From positions 1 through 64,000 of the forward strand of contig NW_026570490.1 in the NCBI RefSeq assembly GCF_019649055.1: 64,000 nt of DNA, given 5' to 3'. Source of the DNA: Paramacrobiotus metropolitanus (taxonomy: Eukaryota; Tardigrada; Eutardigrada; Parachela; Macrobiotidae). This document shows positions 17,570 through 31,000 of this stretch, piece after piece. Both the position numbers and the translations under genes were made by a program. Under the pieces are notes generated by a model that saw only the letters and a program-made list of their open reading frames with translations, did no database searches and was not told the origin of the DNA. Each line of letters begins with the position of its first letter. Positions within the stretch are counted from its first letter, which is position 1.

Positions 17570-20500
17570 CAGGTAGACGTCTTCTCCCATTTATTACGCC
17601 CGTCTAAAATCAATAATTCAACGCTTTTGGCGCTTCCCAGTCTTAAAATAGTCTGCATGAAATGAACATTTAATGATGACCTCAGTAAGGTCAGGCACTG
17701 TACCATCCTTATTTTTAAGCGAACAATGGAAGGATTGGTTCATATTAGGGCACTTAATTAATCATTTTGAAATCGTCATGAGTTCACAAATTGATTCATA
17801 TTCAGTTTTAAGATATACACGTTGCACGTGGATTCTTCAATAACGTATCGTTTTGGGTTCGGAGGTGCAGTCGCTGAATTAGTTATCTGCGTATAGTTTT
17901 ACCTTGTTTTCGCGCCTAAAACAAGGGCATTTATTTTTATACGACTACGGCGGCGCCTATATGACTTACGTAAAAACAACGCATAACTTTTAATTTCATA
18001 TTGAAGCATGTAGAGTAAAACCGGTAGAATTTGTCCAACTAAAAATATGGTCCAATGCATTGTTACCCTGCCACAACGAATAGTTAGCTATAGGTGTACC
18101 TGTAAGGCTGTAATCAACTGATTGTAAAACCCTAAGTGATTGTTTAAGGATAATTTTCTGCAGCCTAAATGTACACTTTGGAAGAACGTGGGATCCGGAG
18201 ATAGCACAATTTTGTTGTCGTTTATGCCGCTGTTGCAGCGATAAAAGGCTATTATTAACCTGCAAACAACCCAGTTCTAAACAAGTAATTTGCTGGCGCA
18301 ATGAGTCGGCAGTTTTAGGGTCGCACGAACCCCACAAAAGGGCACCCAATACATCCAGGCCTGGTCGCCGGGTTTTCCGAGATGACCGGACCCTGGATCA
18401 TTGGTTGCGCTACTCTGAGGACATTTTCACGCGTTATTTCGGACGCACTTAGAGCCCGCGCTGGGCCTACGTTGGCGCAAAAAACCAGCTGCTTTGGGGC
18501 AAGAAAAAGGTCATTTCGTAGGTTTTAATAGTACACCAAAATACCGTTCACCGGCCGTTTTCGACACAGTCTGTACACTGCAATGTGCGTCCAATAAATG
18601 AATAAAAACAAATAAAATCATACCATGAAATTTACATAAAAAATACACCATTCAGCGACCGATGTCGATGTCACACATACAACATAAACGTACAAAAAAT
18701 TCCACAAAATTCAAATCAAACTATTATGAGGATCAAACTTCACGGAGCGTTTTCAAACGTCATTTTTTGACAATAGCAAATATAACTCTGAAGATGGAAG
18801 TCTCAGTGCTCCTCAATTTCGACTGAGACGCGACGATTTGCACCCACAGCTCCTGCAATAAACACAGCTGTAAATTTCCAGTTAAGCTGCAAGGGGCACA
18901 ACAATACAAGAAAGAACAAAATGCACAAAAACAATGTAAGCAGTAAATGAACCAAAACAATTCAAAGGCTAACGAATATTACCACACACAAGACAACAAT
19001 ACGGCGATAACGAACCACACTTTTCTAATTTCACATGCGCCCGAGTTAGAATACGCTTACCTGTTTAATTTCGTGTTATCGCGGGCCTCGAATTCGGCGT
19101 TCCAGACCAGTCAAAGCTAAAGACTTTCCACATCCAGAAGAGTGAAAAAAGTGGGAAGGTTCCGATCGAAAACCGTACTACAACACTTTGCAACTCTGTC
19201 GATTCCACCTCCATTTCAACGTTAACATCGAACTGATAATACTAATTCTAAGAGGATATTTGAACATCTTGAAAAATTGGTCTCGAAATTCGCTACGATT
19301 AACTGAAAGGAAAAACCAAAACTAACCGATAAACACAAACAGGACGAGTTCGCTGCAGGCTTGCAGCTAAAAATATGAAAAGTTCTGATCTTGCACGAAC
19401 GTGCAGCGGCCATGTGTTATTTTCGAATTCCGAAACTGAACGGTCATTGGTGGAAGTTAAATACCCGCCCCTTATGCGGCTAATACACTGGAAGCCGTGG
19501 CAGCCGCTTATAGGGGCGCAGTTTCAACATGCCGTTTATTTCCGGTGTTTCGCCCATCACTGGCGGTTCACAGAGTAAATTGTGTTTCATATGCGTTATT
19601 GCGGCCGCACAAACGCGCCGGCAAATTCAGCCATTCGGAATGGGCAACACCTGGCGAGGAAATAGTAACGTATTTATCAAATTAATCAGTTTGGCTAAAG
19701 ATTACGGTAAAATACTGTAATTCTACTTTCAGTAAGGGAAATAAGTTATAAAAAAGTTACAATTTGCAAACAGTTAACACATTTACAGTTTTGACCTTAG
19801 TAAAGTCGCGTATAGATGTTTGTATATATGGTGTACATAATATATTATACGGAAAGATCAAAGTTAACCAAAATTGTCAAGATTTTCTAAAGTACTATGT
19901 TGCATTGTTGAATGACAAGCGTTCTCGAGTGGCTCCATAACCATCTGCCTGCAATACTTTAATCTAGATAATTATGTGTCTTTTCGTTGGGGTCTGACTT
20001 ATAACAACTCAAATAATTGCGACTAGATAAAACATTTAGCGTAACATTGAAAGTAATCCCCGTTTTCTGAAATGGCCCCGTAGAGAGTCAGTTATACTCA
20101 GTATATGTTTAGCGCGGTTATACGCCCATAAAGTGATTAGCGTAATTACTCGAACAATAAATATTACTGTGATGGCTGTGAGGGATTTGTTGTTTTGGGC
20201 AACCTACAGCATTCGCTTTCGGTTTTAAGTGGATTTTCGTTATCACACACATTTGCTTATTCACTTTAATTTACTGGTTTCACTGCTAGATTAAACTCTT
20301 TCACTCAGGGACATACTCCTCCTACTCGTAGGCGTTTCCAGTCCAGTGTTGCCCAATGCCCACTACTGCGGTCCCTTCAGTGACGTATGTACGGTACTCA
20401 TACAGTCATACTACAGTCACTCATAATAATTATTATAATATTCATTGTTAACACTCCCGTAAGTTGCAGTACGCTCCTTTGATGCTGTTGGAATCAAGAG

Positions 20501-21070
20501 GAGGTTCCCGGCACTATGTGGCGCTCAAGTACTCTGTAATACTCGTATTATGTCATCGTTCGCTGTTGAACGGCAACAGGTATGTATATCAAATATGGTA
20601 TATGGATATGGCTACCACGACTGCACAATACATCTGGTATGATTGGATTCGATCAGCCGGAACTAGAAAACCGGTCACAGCTAACGAATTTGAGGGGAGG
20701 TCTGACAAATTTTCATTACATACTGTGAAAGCCGCCAAATGTTAAAAAGATTTCTGACGTATGTATATTTGCATGGTATTCGCAAAATCTGCAACGTATA
20801 CGTACTATCCAAGCGACAAAACTACCGACGAAGTTTTAATGGTGCTTCAAATGTTTTACAAAGACCAAACAAATGCTTTAATAAAAAAAGTTAATTGTTA
20901 TAAGAAATGTAATTAAAATATTTACTGGGATGCAGAAAACTTCCAAAAATCATATGGCGTACATACCCATACCTTTTTGGTTTCCCTTGCGCATGGTGAT
21001 CGCTCCCGCGCTCAAAGTACTGTACTACAAGATTTCAGTTCAAAGACAGATTTTATCGTTGACAGACTAA
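17570..21070. other. Long intergenic stretch without supported gene
   Basis: AT-rich, with many short frames but no recognisable protein. A Harbinger-like scrap at about 18,355-18,450 is listed separately. A more GC-rich patch at 19,380-19,640 has CG-containing sequence that could be a promoter, but no gene starts nearby. Confidence 0.35.
18355..18453 (+). mobile_element. Possible PIF/Harbinger transposase N-terminal remnant
   Basis: The plus-strand frame reads P-G-R-R-V-F-R-D-D-R-T-L-D-H-W and then R-Y-S-E-D-I-F-T-R-Y-F-G-R before a stop. This resembles the 'R-R-x-F-R-x-R ... L-D ... S-E-x-E-L ... R-Y-R-F-G-R' start of Harbinger-type nucleases. It is only about 33 codons, with no catalytic region, so a chance match cannot be excluded. 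Confidence 0.25.
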
Positions 21071-21320
21071 TCAGTAGGAATTTTCATCTTGTACTTGGTC
21101 CTCCTGTATGCAATAAATAAGCTCCTGGTTATCGTCACAACGTACGAATCCATGGGCTGTCGAAACAAAAATTAAACCTTGGTTAGAAATAAATTTTAGG
21201 ATGTTTGCATCCCAAGCTTTTTTGGTGCCTTCAAGCACCGGAAGGTCAGCCAGCCTGGAAAGGTAATTCCTGGAAAGATCCTTTCTCAAAATACTACCGG
21301 TCGCGCCCAAAGATAACTAT
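21071..21320 (-). CDS. Unassigned ORF with a leucine-rich-repeat-like segment
   Basis: The 79-codon frame contains L-R-K-D-L-S-R-N-Y-L-S-R-L, which resembles one LRR unit, then a hydrophobic segment and a cysteine-containing acidic end. An acceptor-like AATAG lies just upstream, so it could be a last exon. There is a single repeat, and no flanking exons were found. It may equally be a gene relic or a chance frame. Confidence 0.2.
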
Positions 21321-21835
21321 TTTTCTATGCTAGTGCGTTGCAGTTTAAAATCATTTGATTTTCGCAGGCTTGCAGTTGAAGGTGCATATGTACTCTGTAT
21401 ATGCCGTGATGTGGTAATATTAATGTAATTCTTCATAATAACGGCACAGGTAGCCACTCTTTTAATTACTGCCGTCTGTCCAGTTAACAACTGGTGATCT
21501 GCGCGCTCATAAGCTGTTCTGATAGTTTGATCCCAGTCGGGTTTTATCAATTTCAATGACAAATTTTGTTTTTATCAAAGTACTTCACTTTCACATGTAT
21601 CTGTATATATGGTAATCGTCATTCTCTTTTGTCTCTTAATTTCAACAACAAATGCATCTTATACATATTTTGTGTAGGCAGTAGGTACATGTACTATAAT
21701 GTACTTTGCCGTTACGTTATTTTAAGTTACTGTATCTGTAAGCTCCACCTGTCTGTTTATTGAGGTCGGTGGAACGTGACACGCCCATACCGCCCATAAA
21801 CTTTTAATTATTTACAGCTTTCGAAAGCATCGCCT

Positions 21836-21951
21836 CCACTTTGGTTTAATTCTAGGTCGTACGAACAGCGAATAACAGAAAAAGTTAAAACCCCCACTTT
21901 GGTTTAATTCTAGGTCGTACGAACAGCGAATAACAGAAAAAGTTAAAACCC
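21836..21951. repeat. Exact tandem duplication, 58-bp unit x 2
   Basis: The 58-base unit that starts CCACTTTGGTTTAATTC and ends AAAGTTAAAACCC occurs twice head to tail with no mismatch seen. A recent duplication or slippage event. No coding content. Confidence 0.95.
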
Positions 21952-21962
21952 CATTGATATTC

Positions 21963-24890
21963 ACAAATACCTAGCTATGTCCTGCGTTGCGCATGCCATA
22001 TCTGTACATACAGAAATAGAATGAAATTTCTGTGTAATACTCATAGCCACAGAGCTTCTCTGAAACTTCCAACAGCCTGAGCGATTTGTAAATAACTGTA
22101 ATATATTCTGTATCTTCATAGCTCAAACCGTTACTTAAAAGTAAACACATCGTGATTTTGTAAAAACGTTTGTTGACCTTTAACTGTAAAAAGTGAACGC
22201 GGTATAGGTTTCAATTAATAACAAAGTATTAATTTTAACAAATCAGTTTTAAATTTCTGCAGGCCATGTCGGCACTTCCATTCATGGTAATCCATCTGGC
22301 ACAACGGGATCGATCTGTGCACCGTTTTGCATGATAAGCGGCTCCAGCGTTCGGAAACGCTGTTGACTTTACCATTAAGAGTAAACAGTTTTCGCATCCG
22401 TAATAAATATTTCATCTTGACTTGTAAAACAGGTGCATCGAATGCGGGGAAAAAGTTTTCTGAATAGCCTGCGCAGTCGAGCGTAGCGATAAGGCTGACC
22501 ATAAATATTTATTACATTATGTCCCTGATTGATTTGTCTTTCCGGTTGGAGCGACTCTTTTGATGTACGGACGCACGGCGTGCGGGATCGGGCAAACCTT
22601 CGGAGAGATCTATGATGCAGTGCGGCGACGTGCAATACAACCAAAAAATTTACAAGCGAACAGTGGGGATTAGGCTAATAAAAAGACATGACTAGCGTTT
22701 ACCATGCAGCTGATCTCTGGATATTCCCCGAGTACTTCATATACATATATGCAACACACTCGAGCAAACGCAGGCCATTAGATGCTCAGCCTCTTTCTGT
22801 CTCGACTCTCTCGCCCTTTTGCCTCGCTCTCTCCCTGCCCCCTGATTGGCATGGGCCGTGATGTGAAACGCAGTGTAATCGGTGTGAATGGTTGGCGTTA
22901 TAAAGTATGGATTTTCGTCCTTCTATTCCCGCATCCATATAATACAACGGCTGGTGTAGTTCGCTGCAGCAGCTGCCTTGTTGCCGGTCGGTGTGTGTGT
23001 TCCCGCGAATCCATAGACTATAACGATTCCCATCCAGAGAGTGTGTACCCAACATGAGACGCACACAACACACCCTACGCAGCACACACACACGCACACA
23101 ACAGACTGTGTGCTGCAGTAGTGCATGGTCCAGACTGAAAAGGAAGCCAGGGCTCTCCTATAGTACCCAGCACACACACACACACACACACACACTATGC
23201 ATGTAGAGCATATAGGGGGAAATTTTGTAAGCAAGTTTAAATAGACGGCATGTGGAGAGCGGTGGCACTCGAGTTTGTGAAAACCGTTAGTTGATGAGTT
23301 TGTGGAATGAATAGTCAAAAAGGCCGCAAGAGACACGGCTGGAGGTAAAACATGGGATATATTGAGGAATAATGCGGCGTGTCATGTGTAGATTACAGGA
23401 ATAACCGTCTAATGCATACATGTCCCCGTGTTTAGACGTGTGTAATGCCGCACCACAGCGTGTACCTTTTATGTATCTGCCGTTCCTGTTAAACCTGGCT
23501 GTGCCGTGTGCGACAGCAGCGGTTTTTCGCCCCAGCAGATCAGATTCTTTCTGCGCCAGCCGAGACACAATTTCCACTGTGCGTATTTTTCAATCTTAGC
23601 CCCCGTACCACGTCTTTCGCTTCCGCAACGGAAATGAAGATATTACTGTAAAGATGAAAAATCTCCTTCGTATTCCGCATTTCTGTGTGCTTCCGCAATC
23701 AACGCATACACCTGGATGAAATAATGGTCAAGTGATTATACAGCGGCTGGAAAGTTGAATATACGTCTAACTGTGATATCCAACTGGTTTATTCTGCATT
23801 TCTGGGAGATTGTTTAATGGTTAATCCACGGGAAATACGTCAGCTGGAGACGGCAAACGAGGTCCTGCCTCACAGCCGGTTCGACAATATCGTACACGCG
23901 GTCATTTCCTGGACATAAGTAGGACTGATTGACCAATCGATAATTATCGTGCCGAGCAGAAATCTGCTGTGTACGTACCACTGACATGTATCCTGTAGGT
24001 GCATGTAATACAAACATACACGTAGATTAATTACATATGGCCCAGTGGTCACCAAAAATCGATAGATGCATATATAAAACGCATATTATTACTGTCTATT
24101 TAAAGTTGTACTGGTATCTTATCTTGTACGTACGTGCGTAATGCTGTCAATCTCAATGGCCTAGTTGGTCACACATTTTTTTTAATTTGAACAGAAAAGC
24201 GATATCCTGTGAACAACAGCATCTGGACATGTTGATTTAACATCCAAGCATGTTAATCACATCGACGTAACTGTAATCAACTGTCGTCTGATCTGTCATG
24301 CACACTCGCCCTCTCAATTTTCCGATTGGCTGCCTAGTGCCGAAACAACTGCCATGAGACAGTAATAATGCCTTCCCCATTTGCCCAATGTATGCTGACC
24401 TATCGCCAAGCCCGATAATCACCAACTTTTCTGCATTGTACTCTCTGTTGTGCATCTGGTGTCGGGTTCATTGTGTTGACATTATTTTATCGTTTTTCCA
24501 CAGGGCAATATACAGTACAATATTGCTCTGCACTCATCCATCGTACACTGCCTTGGCCTTAATTGCGCATTCCGCTAACTTGTAAGCGAAACGATGAAAA
24601 GCCCATTATCGACGACAATCGGCTGGCATCCGTACACATCACAATTGCTCAGCGATGCACACTGGCGTAACGTGGTCCACTGCCGTGTGAACGTTTATAT
24701 ATTGCATAAATGCCGTGTACGGACATTTTGCTGGCACTCCATGTGCTAAAAAGAGGTCGGGATTGTGTGAGATTTTACGAGTTTATCCTGACTGCACATG
24801 CAGTGGAGCCAGAAAGAGTCCCTTTTTAAGTGACTAGCAACTGGTACAGAAAAGGAAGCGAGCAAGGATCTTAGCCCAGTGAAAAGGAGG
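21963..24890. other. Upstream region of the ELKS gene, no supported coding sequence
   Basis: The overlapping minus frames at 22,215-22,644 and 22,786-23,577 look like chance reading, the latter through CA-repeat sequence. The region holds a (CA)n microsatellite and CA-rich sequence at 23,050-23,195. Regulatory sequence for ELKS is plausible, but nothing specific was recognised. Confidence 0.35.
23171..23195. repeat. (CA)n microsatellite
   Basis: Twelve and a half uninterrupted CA dinucleotides, with further interrupted CA-rich sequence from about 23,060. Confidence 0.95.
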
Positions 24891-24892
24891 AT

Positions 24893-24900
24893 TATATAAA
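24893..24900 (+). promoter_or_regulatory. Candidate TATA box of the ELKS gene
   Basis: TATATAAA about 180 bases before the ATG at 25,077, followed by a GA-rich stretch (24,928-24,955) that would fall in the 5' UTR. Weak without transcript data. Confidence 0.3.
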
Positions 24901-25076
24901 TCGTACCAGTGACAGCATGTGAAATAGCAAGAGGAGAGGGAGAGGAGAAAGAACAGTCTCGTTGGTTACGCGCACCCATCGATCGGGTGCGCGCACTCAC
25001 ACACATACACACTCGGATCGCATATCCCTGTGACCCCTTTTACGCAGCATCACACCACTAACCCAATCGATTCATC

Positions 25077-28000
25077 ATGCTGCAGATGTACGGTCAGAGT
25101 CGTAATACCGGCGGTGGGGGAGGCGGCGTCAGCTCCGGCTTCTCTAATCCCGGACCACTTCCTGCCGCATCATCGTCGGCTACGACAACAGGCGGCAGCG
25201 GTGGAGGCGGCGGGAGTAGTGGTGGCATGCAGGGCATGGCAGGCTACAAGGTTATACGCGGCGGGCTACCTGGATTTAATGTCAGATCCACACACCGCGG
25301 TCAGTCGCCTACACGCGCTCGCGGCCAAGAGCGGGATCGCGAGCGGGATCGCGATCGAATGTATCAGCAAAACTACTCATCCGGCGCATCTGGTCTCGAG
25401 CGGGAGCGCGGGGAGCGGGACGGGCGGGCGGAACGTGAGCCGCGCCATCGTGATCGCAATGCCTTATCGACACCTGCATCGGCCCGTGAGTCGCCCATTA
25501 CGCATGGCGGCGGTGCGGCCAGTGCCGCGGCACGCCGCTCACGCTCCGGCGCCAATAGCCCACTGATGTATCGCAATCAGAACGAGGTGCTGGAATCCTA
25601 TCCCAGTCGGTACAATGTGGCCGAACAGCAGCAGCAGTCCTACTTCTCCGATTCCGCTGCCATGGGCCACATGTCCACCCTACCCAAACAGTCGCGCCAG
25701 TCCAGCCCGGCACGACGCGGCCAGCTGAACCGGGCACGGAGTTTAACACGCGACGAATCACTGGACCGGGAACTTGCTCAACGTGCACAGCGCAATCTCC
25801 GCGATCGCTCATTGGATCGAGAGTATTTTAATTATCAGATGGCCAATCAGAACTCCTATGCCACCTACGATCCACGGCGGGAGGCGCGCGCACGTTTACG
25901 GATTGATTCCGATATGCCGTATAAAAATCACCTACTGGATGGTCAGCATCCCGGTTTATATGACGATATGGATACCGGTTATAATGCCTACCAGAATTCC
26001 ATGCCGCATAATATTTCGCACAATAACCTGGGCGCCTACAGTAATCCCATGGTCCGGACCAATCTCAGTATGCCCAGCGCGGCGACGATGCAGGCAGCGG
26101 ATGCGGCGCTGGCCAGTAATTATGTGAATTCCCTGAGTATGAGCAATATGGCCGTCAATCCGGCCCAATTACGGACCATGCCGCAGATGGTCACCACGGT
26201 GCTGCCGGCACCGCAGATGACCACCGCCCAGGCGGCCACGACGGCGGTCACGCCCACCACGACCAGCAATGTGGTCAACACCAGCGTGGATCCCCTGCTG
26301 ACACTGAAAACCCAGCTGCTGGAATTACATAAAATCAATCAGCAGTTACGTCAGGATATGGAGACAGCCTCGCAGAAATTACAGTCAAGTATGAGCAGTA
26401 TTAAGACCTTCTGGAGTCCCGAGTTAAAGAAGGAGCGCGCACTGCGCAAGGAGGAAATTGCCAAATTTGCCCTCATTCAAGAGCAACTCAGACTTGCTAA
26501 TTTGGAAAATCAAGTAAGTGCGAAAAAAATTTCCCTTAACCGGCAAGGCGGGGCACCGAGCGGGTAATCGCGTATTTATAATCCATTATCGGGCCATAAT
26601 TATCCTGATATATTGACAATACTAATTTACGGTGTGATTCGGCATGCTGTGTGTAGTAATTTGTTCAGTGTGTCGGCACAACATCAGGCAATCATAACAT
26701 AAATATAGCTCTGTGCTCGACGGCGGAATAACGGCATGCAACCCATATAATCTCCATTATGGCCGGGATTGCCGGCTAACATCGGGTTAAGGAGCGCGCA
26801 AATGCAAAAGCACGTTTTACGCCGGAAATGTGCCTTGAATGTACGCAATGGCTGGTTGCGACGGAAATGTTTAGGTGATCTTATGCATACACAACAAGCC
26901 CCTCGTTCTTTGATCGAGGGATTTGACTAACGCTATATCCCCCCTTTTTGCGCTATAGAATCGTAACTAATGCCGAAAGGAAATTTTGTTTCACATGCAG
27001 TGCAGCAGCGGTAATGCGAGAGCGACACAGCGCGGCTAAAGAGAAAACAACCTTTTAGTTTCCCTCTCAGGGGACGTTTGTTCCCATTATAATGTCAGCC
27101 CTAGCAGGCATCTGGGAACCGTACAAGGAGGATGGAGGGTCTTTTCATTTTGCGTCGCTACATACTTACACCAGTGCATTTTGCCCAAGAAGTGTGTGGT
27201 TTAGCTTGCATGATGCGCTGCATTAACGAAAACCGGATGCAGCCGGGATAATGTATAATACTTTATTTTTGCGTAACGACCACGGCGACGGCATTATTAT
27301 CGGGCAGTGTATATTGGCTAGGATTTATGTTGCTCCTAGTTAAGGAATCGATTAATTCTCAACCAAAGACCGGAACATGTGAATTCATCGGTTTAGGGAA
27401 AGCACAGTATGTACTGCATATATACCGTAAGACTTGCACGCCGGTTACGTATGCATAGCGGCGTTAAAATTTCTGACAACTTGAAATGAAATGGAAGCGA
27501 AACAGTCAGTGATATTAGGTCTTTTCCATCATGGGCACTGTAGACATCCAGATAAAAGGGGAGAGCAGTTGGGATGATGTGTGCCAGTTGTGCAGGGCAA
27601 TCTATCATTCTCATCAAGCGCTGCATCTCCAACTGGGATCATCGCCTTTGTCAGAAACCGCTATTATATGTGAATAATGACGTAACATATAGCCCATATA
27701 CGGGAAATCGCCAGATTTCAACCCTGATTTCCCTCTTTCAAAATAAATGTATTTCAATACACATTAGTGATAATTATTTGAGATTGGGGTGCAAATTTAA
27801 CATAAACCAAAGCGCAGTTCAGTTTTTTGGTAGCTTGTAATAAGCTTTAGTGTTTTTCGGCAGCCCAAATTTTTTGTGATTACACTGATTTGTGAATTTG
27901 ACTCTTTCTCACAAATTCGAATGTTATAAATTAAAAATTCTCAAAAATATCTTCTTAAAATTACGAGGTTCGATCCAGACGGTGAATGACGCAAAGTTTC

Positions 28001-31000
28001 GAATTTTCTGGGCATTATAGACTTGGATGTTGCATATGTAATATTAAGCAAATATGTGGCGAGCTTGCTATCAAACCACTCTCGGTCACATAGCAAGATA
28101 AGAGATGCGTAATGTATAGGCTCCTTTCAAATGGTAAGAGTCAATTTTGTCAATATTATGTCAGTGTCGCTCAATATTTTGTGATGAAAGTTGCATAACA
28201 ATACTGGATATGAAAGCGGATATCACATTTTTGATGAATTCCTTACGTGCTCCCTATTGATTGGTTTCGGTTGACTTTTAGCCAAAAAACACTACTGCCA
28301 CTGTTCGGTATACACCGCCGCTTCACGGCCCCGCCACTTATATCGTTTACTCCCAAAGATCACTTCCTGCTGACGCAGGCAATTTTCAAAGTATCTTTGG
28401 CGTATCTACCGATCAACAGGGAATTTTTAGTATGAGGCAATGGAACTTTTTTATTCGTCGTACGAATTGTGTTACAACAGATGGCACATCTATGACCTTA
28501 TAATAAAATGCAGCTGAGACAATTCATGGAAAGGCATGCAGTTTGTTGGTTCTACAATTTTTCTTTAAAAATGGTTGTGCTTTAGTCATAATAGTAAGTT
28601 AATCGATTGAAAAACGAAAAATTTCTTAAACTGAAAAACGACCTTATTTCTTAAATTACGCCCGCATCACATTATTCATATGCTATACCTGGTCAGTTCC
28701 TATGAAATTTCCTTTTTATGGTTAGCTTAGGTTTTTATTTGGATGAACTAGTATTTATTCGATTCACGCATAAGTGGATTGGAGTTTCCATAAATGTATT
28801 CCAACACATCCTAAACAGGTTATAATTAAAGAAAAATCTGTCTCCTTCCTCCTAAGTTTGAACGTTGGATATTGTACCAACATGTGGTTATAATTAAAGA
28901 AAAATCCTCGCGTTAATTGTAGAGATATTTGTTACTGTGTGATTGCGAGACCATAAAGCACTAAAGTTAACTGCCGGTGTTATAAATCGATAGCGGGCAT
29001 CTGTTGCGAATTCAAACAATATACATAAGTGACAGTCGCGTAATGACAGGAACACCGGAACGCAGTCATGCGACAGTGTACGCAAGTAATTGTACGGTTC
29101 CCAGTATTGGTTTTACGCTGTGACCCAGTTCCCGCCGGTAGCCGAACGATTCAATCCGATACGAACTGCCGTGTCTAAACCGGTATACGCCCGCGTGTGC
29201 TTATATAATTATGTAATTTTTTTGACAGAAACACTCGCAAATCATCCAGCAGCTGGATGACGAGCTGAAGCGGACCAATCGCGATCATCGCTTCAACGGG
29301 CCGGCCCTCTATCAGGATCTGGAGTCACTGCGGTCAGAGCGTGAACGGCTAATTAAGGATAATCAGAATCTGCGTGATACAATACGTGATCTGGAGAGTC
29401 GTATGGATGCTCAACGTTTGACACTGGAATCACGTGATGAGAGTATAAAAAAGCTACTGGAGATGCTGCAGAGTAAGGCGCCGACGAGTAATCTGCGCTG
29501 GATCGAAGAGGAATTCCGCTCCGATCACGAACGGACACGACAGCGATTGTTCGAAGCTGAGAACCGATCACGCCGGCTGGAGGAGAATCTGCAGATGAAG
29601 CACAGAGAAATGAGCAAGATTAAAGAGGTCCTCCCTTACCATCATGTTAAAACTAACAACTGACTTTTGATACGTCTGAAAAGTTTTGTTTGCATGATGA
29701 GACTGACGTTGGGATCGGTGCGGTAAATGATACCGATGTGTCTTGTGTGTTTTACAGGACCTCAATATGCAAAGCGAAACATTGCGTCAGCTGCAGAGTC
29801 AATATGAATTACTCTTGCGTGATGGTGACCCGGCCTCTCGTGCCAGCGCCTGGCAGACCATTGTTGACATGAAGGTTCGTACAACATACACTGCTAAAAA
29901 ACTGATTGACTAGTTTGGAAAAAATTAGACCATGCAGTACTTTGTATCGTTGCGGATTATTCCAGTACACATTATATCTGCAAACGAAGAAGCAAAATTA
30001 TCCTCGCCTTTGCTATCAAAATTAGTATAAGTACGAGTATTAGATATATAGTGACTACTGGTCCCTTAGTTTCGAAGGCTTATGTGTGTTGAAAATTGCA
30101 ATGTTCCCACAAAATTACCATAAAAAAATGCCTTCCATTTGGGTAGAGAGGTGGTGTTCTAGCAAAAATTTGCGCTATAATTTTTCTTGCAAGATGGTAT
30201 GTCTACTTGTCCAGATGTCCCGTTACGTTGTGTGAAAATGTACTGCAATTAAGTAATTTTAAGAACCTACAAGCCACGGAGAAATACTGCTGATATCTGA
30301 ACTGGAAGTACCAGCCATACGAGTAGTAGAACGCATATGTACTCAATTCGTAGATCGGGACTCAAAAGCTAGTTAATTATTCTATTTCTTTGTTTGACTG
30401 AACCCTTATCTATCGTAAAAGGACAAAAATTTATGCGCTTAAGTATGCGAGGAATTGCGATATCAAGTAAATAATTAAGAAATTCTGTTGTTAGTTAGGT
30501 ATCACAACTGTCAAGTACAGCTCCCTTCTGATTTTCTGACGTAGTTTAGACTTCCTAAACGTACATTTATAAAAAATGTTTAAACTGGGGTCTAGTACTG
30601 ATTCGATAGTTCAGATTTAAATAGAAGCATAGCACTTTGACTTATATTTACTGGTTAATAACTTGATGCGAGATTTAACTAGTGCTTTTGCAGTTTCAAG
30701 AAATTTCAGCTGGGTAATATAATGAAAACTTAATTATATCAGTTCTTAGCTAAATACTTTTATTACTTGCGAATATTTCATTTGCTTCGACACTAGAACG
30801 AAAGAAGTCGGAAAAATAACCACCAAAACTGTGAAAGTAGCCTCGGCTTATTGGAAAACGTATAGAAAGCACCTAACAGCCGATGACGATATACCGTATT
30901 TTATATACAGTAATGTAACAATCAAAAATATAGGACTATCTCTTTCTTGTAGACGTGTGTGATTGTCGTTTGAGGGCATTTTTGCATTTGATCTGCGCAA

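Noticed and set aside
22786-23336. Minus-strand V-C-V-C-rich ORFs
   Set aside because: Produced by the CA/TG microsatellite; no protein features.
27960-27985. GGTTCGATCC resembling a tRNA T-loop
   Set aside because: The surrounding AT-rich sequence does not fold into acceptor or anticodon arms.
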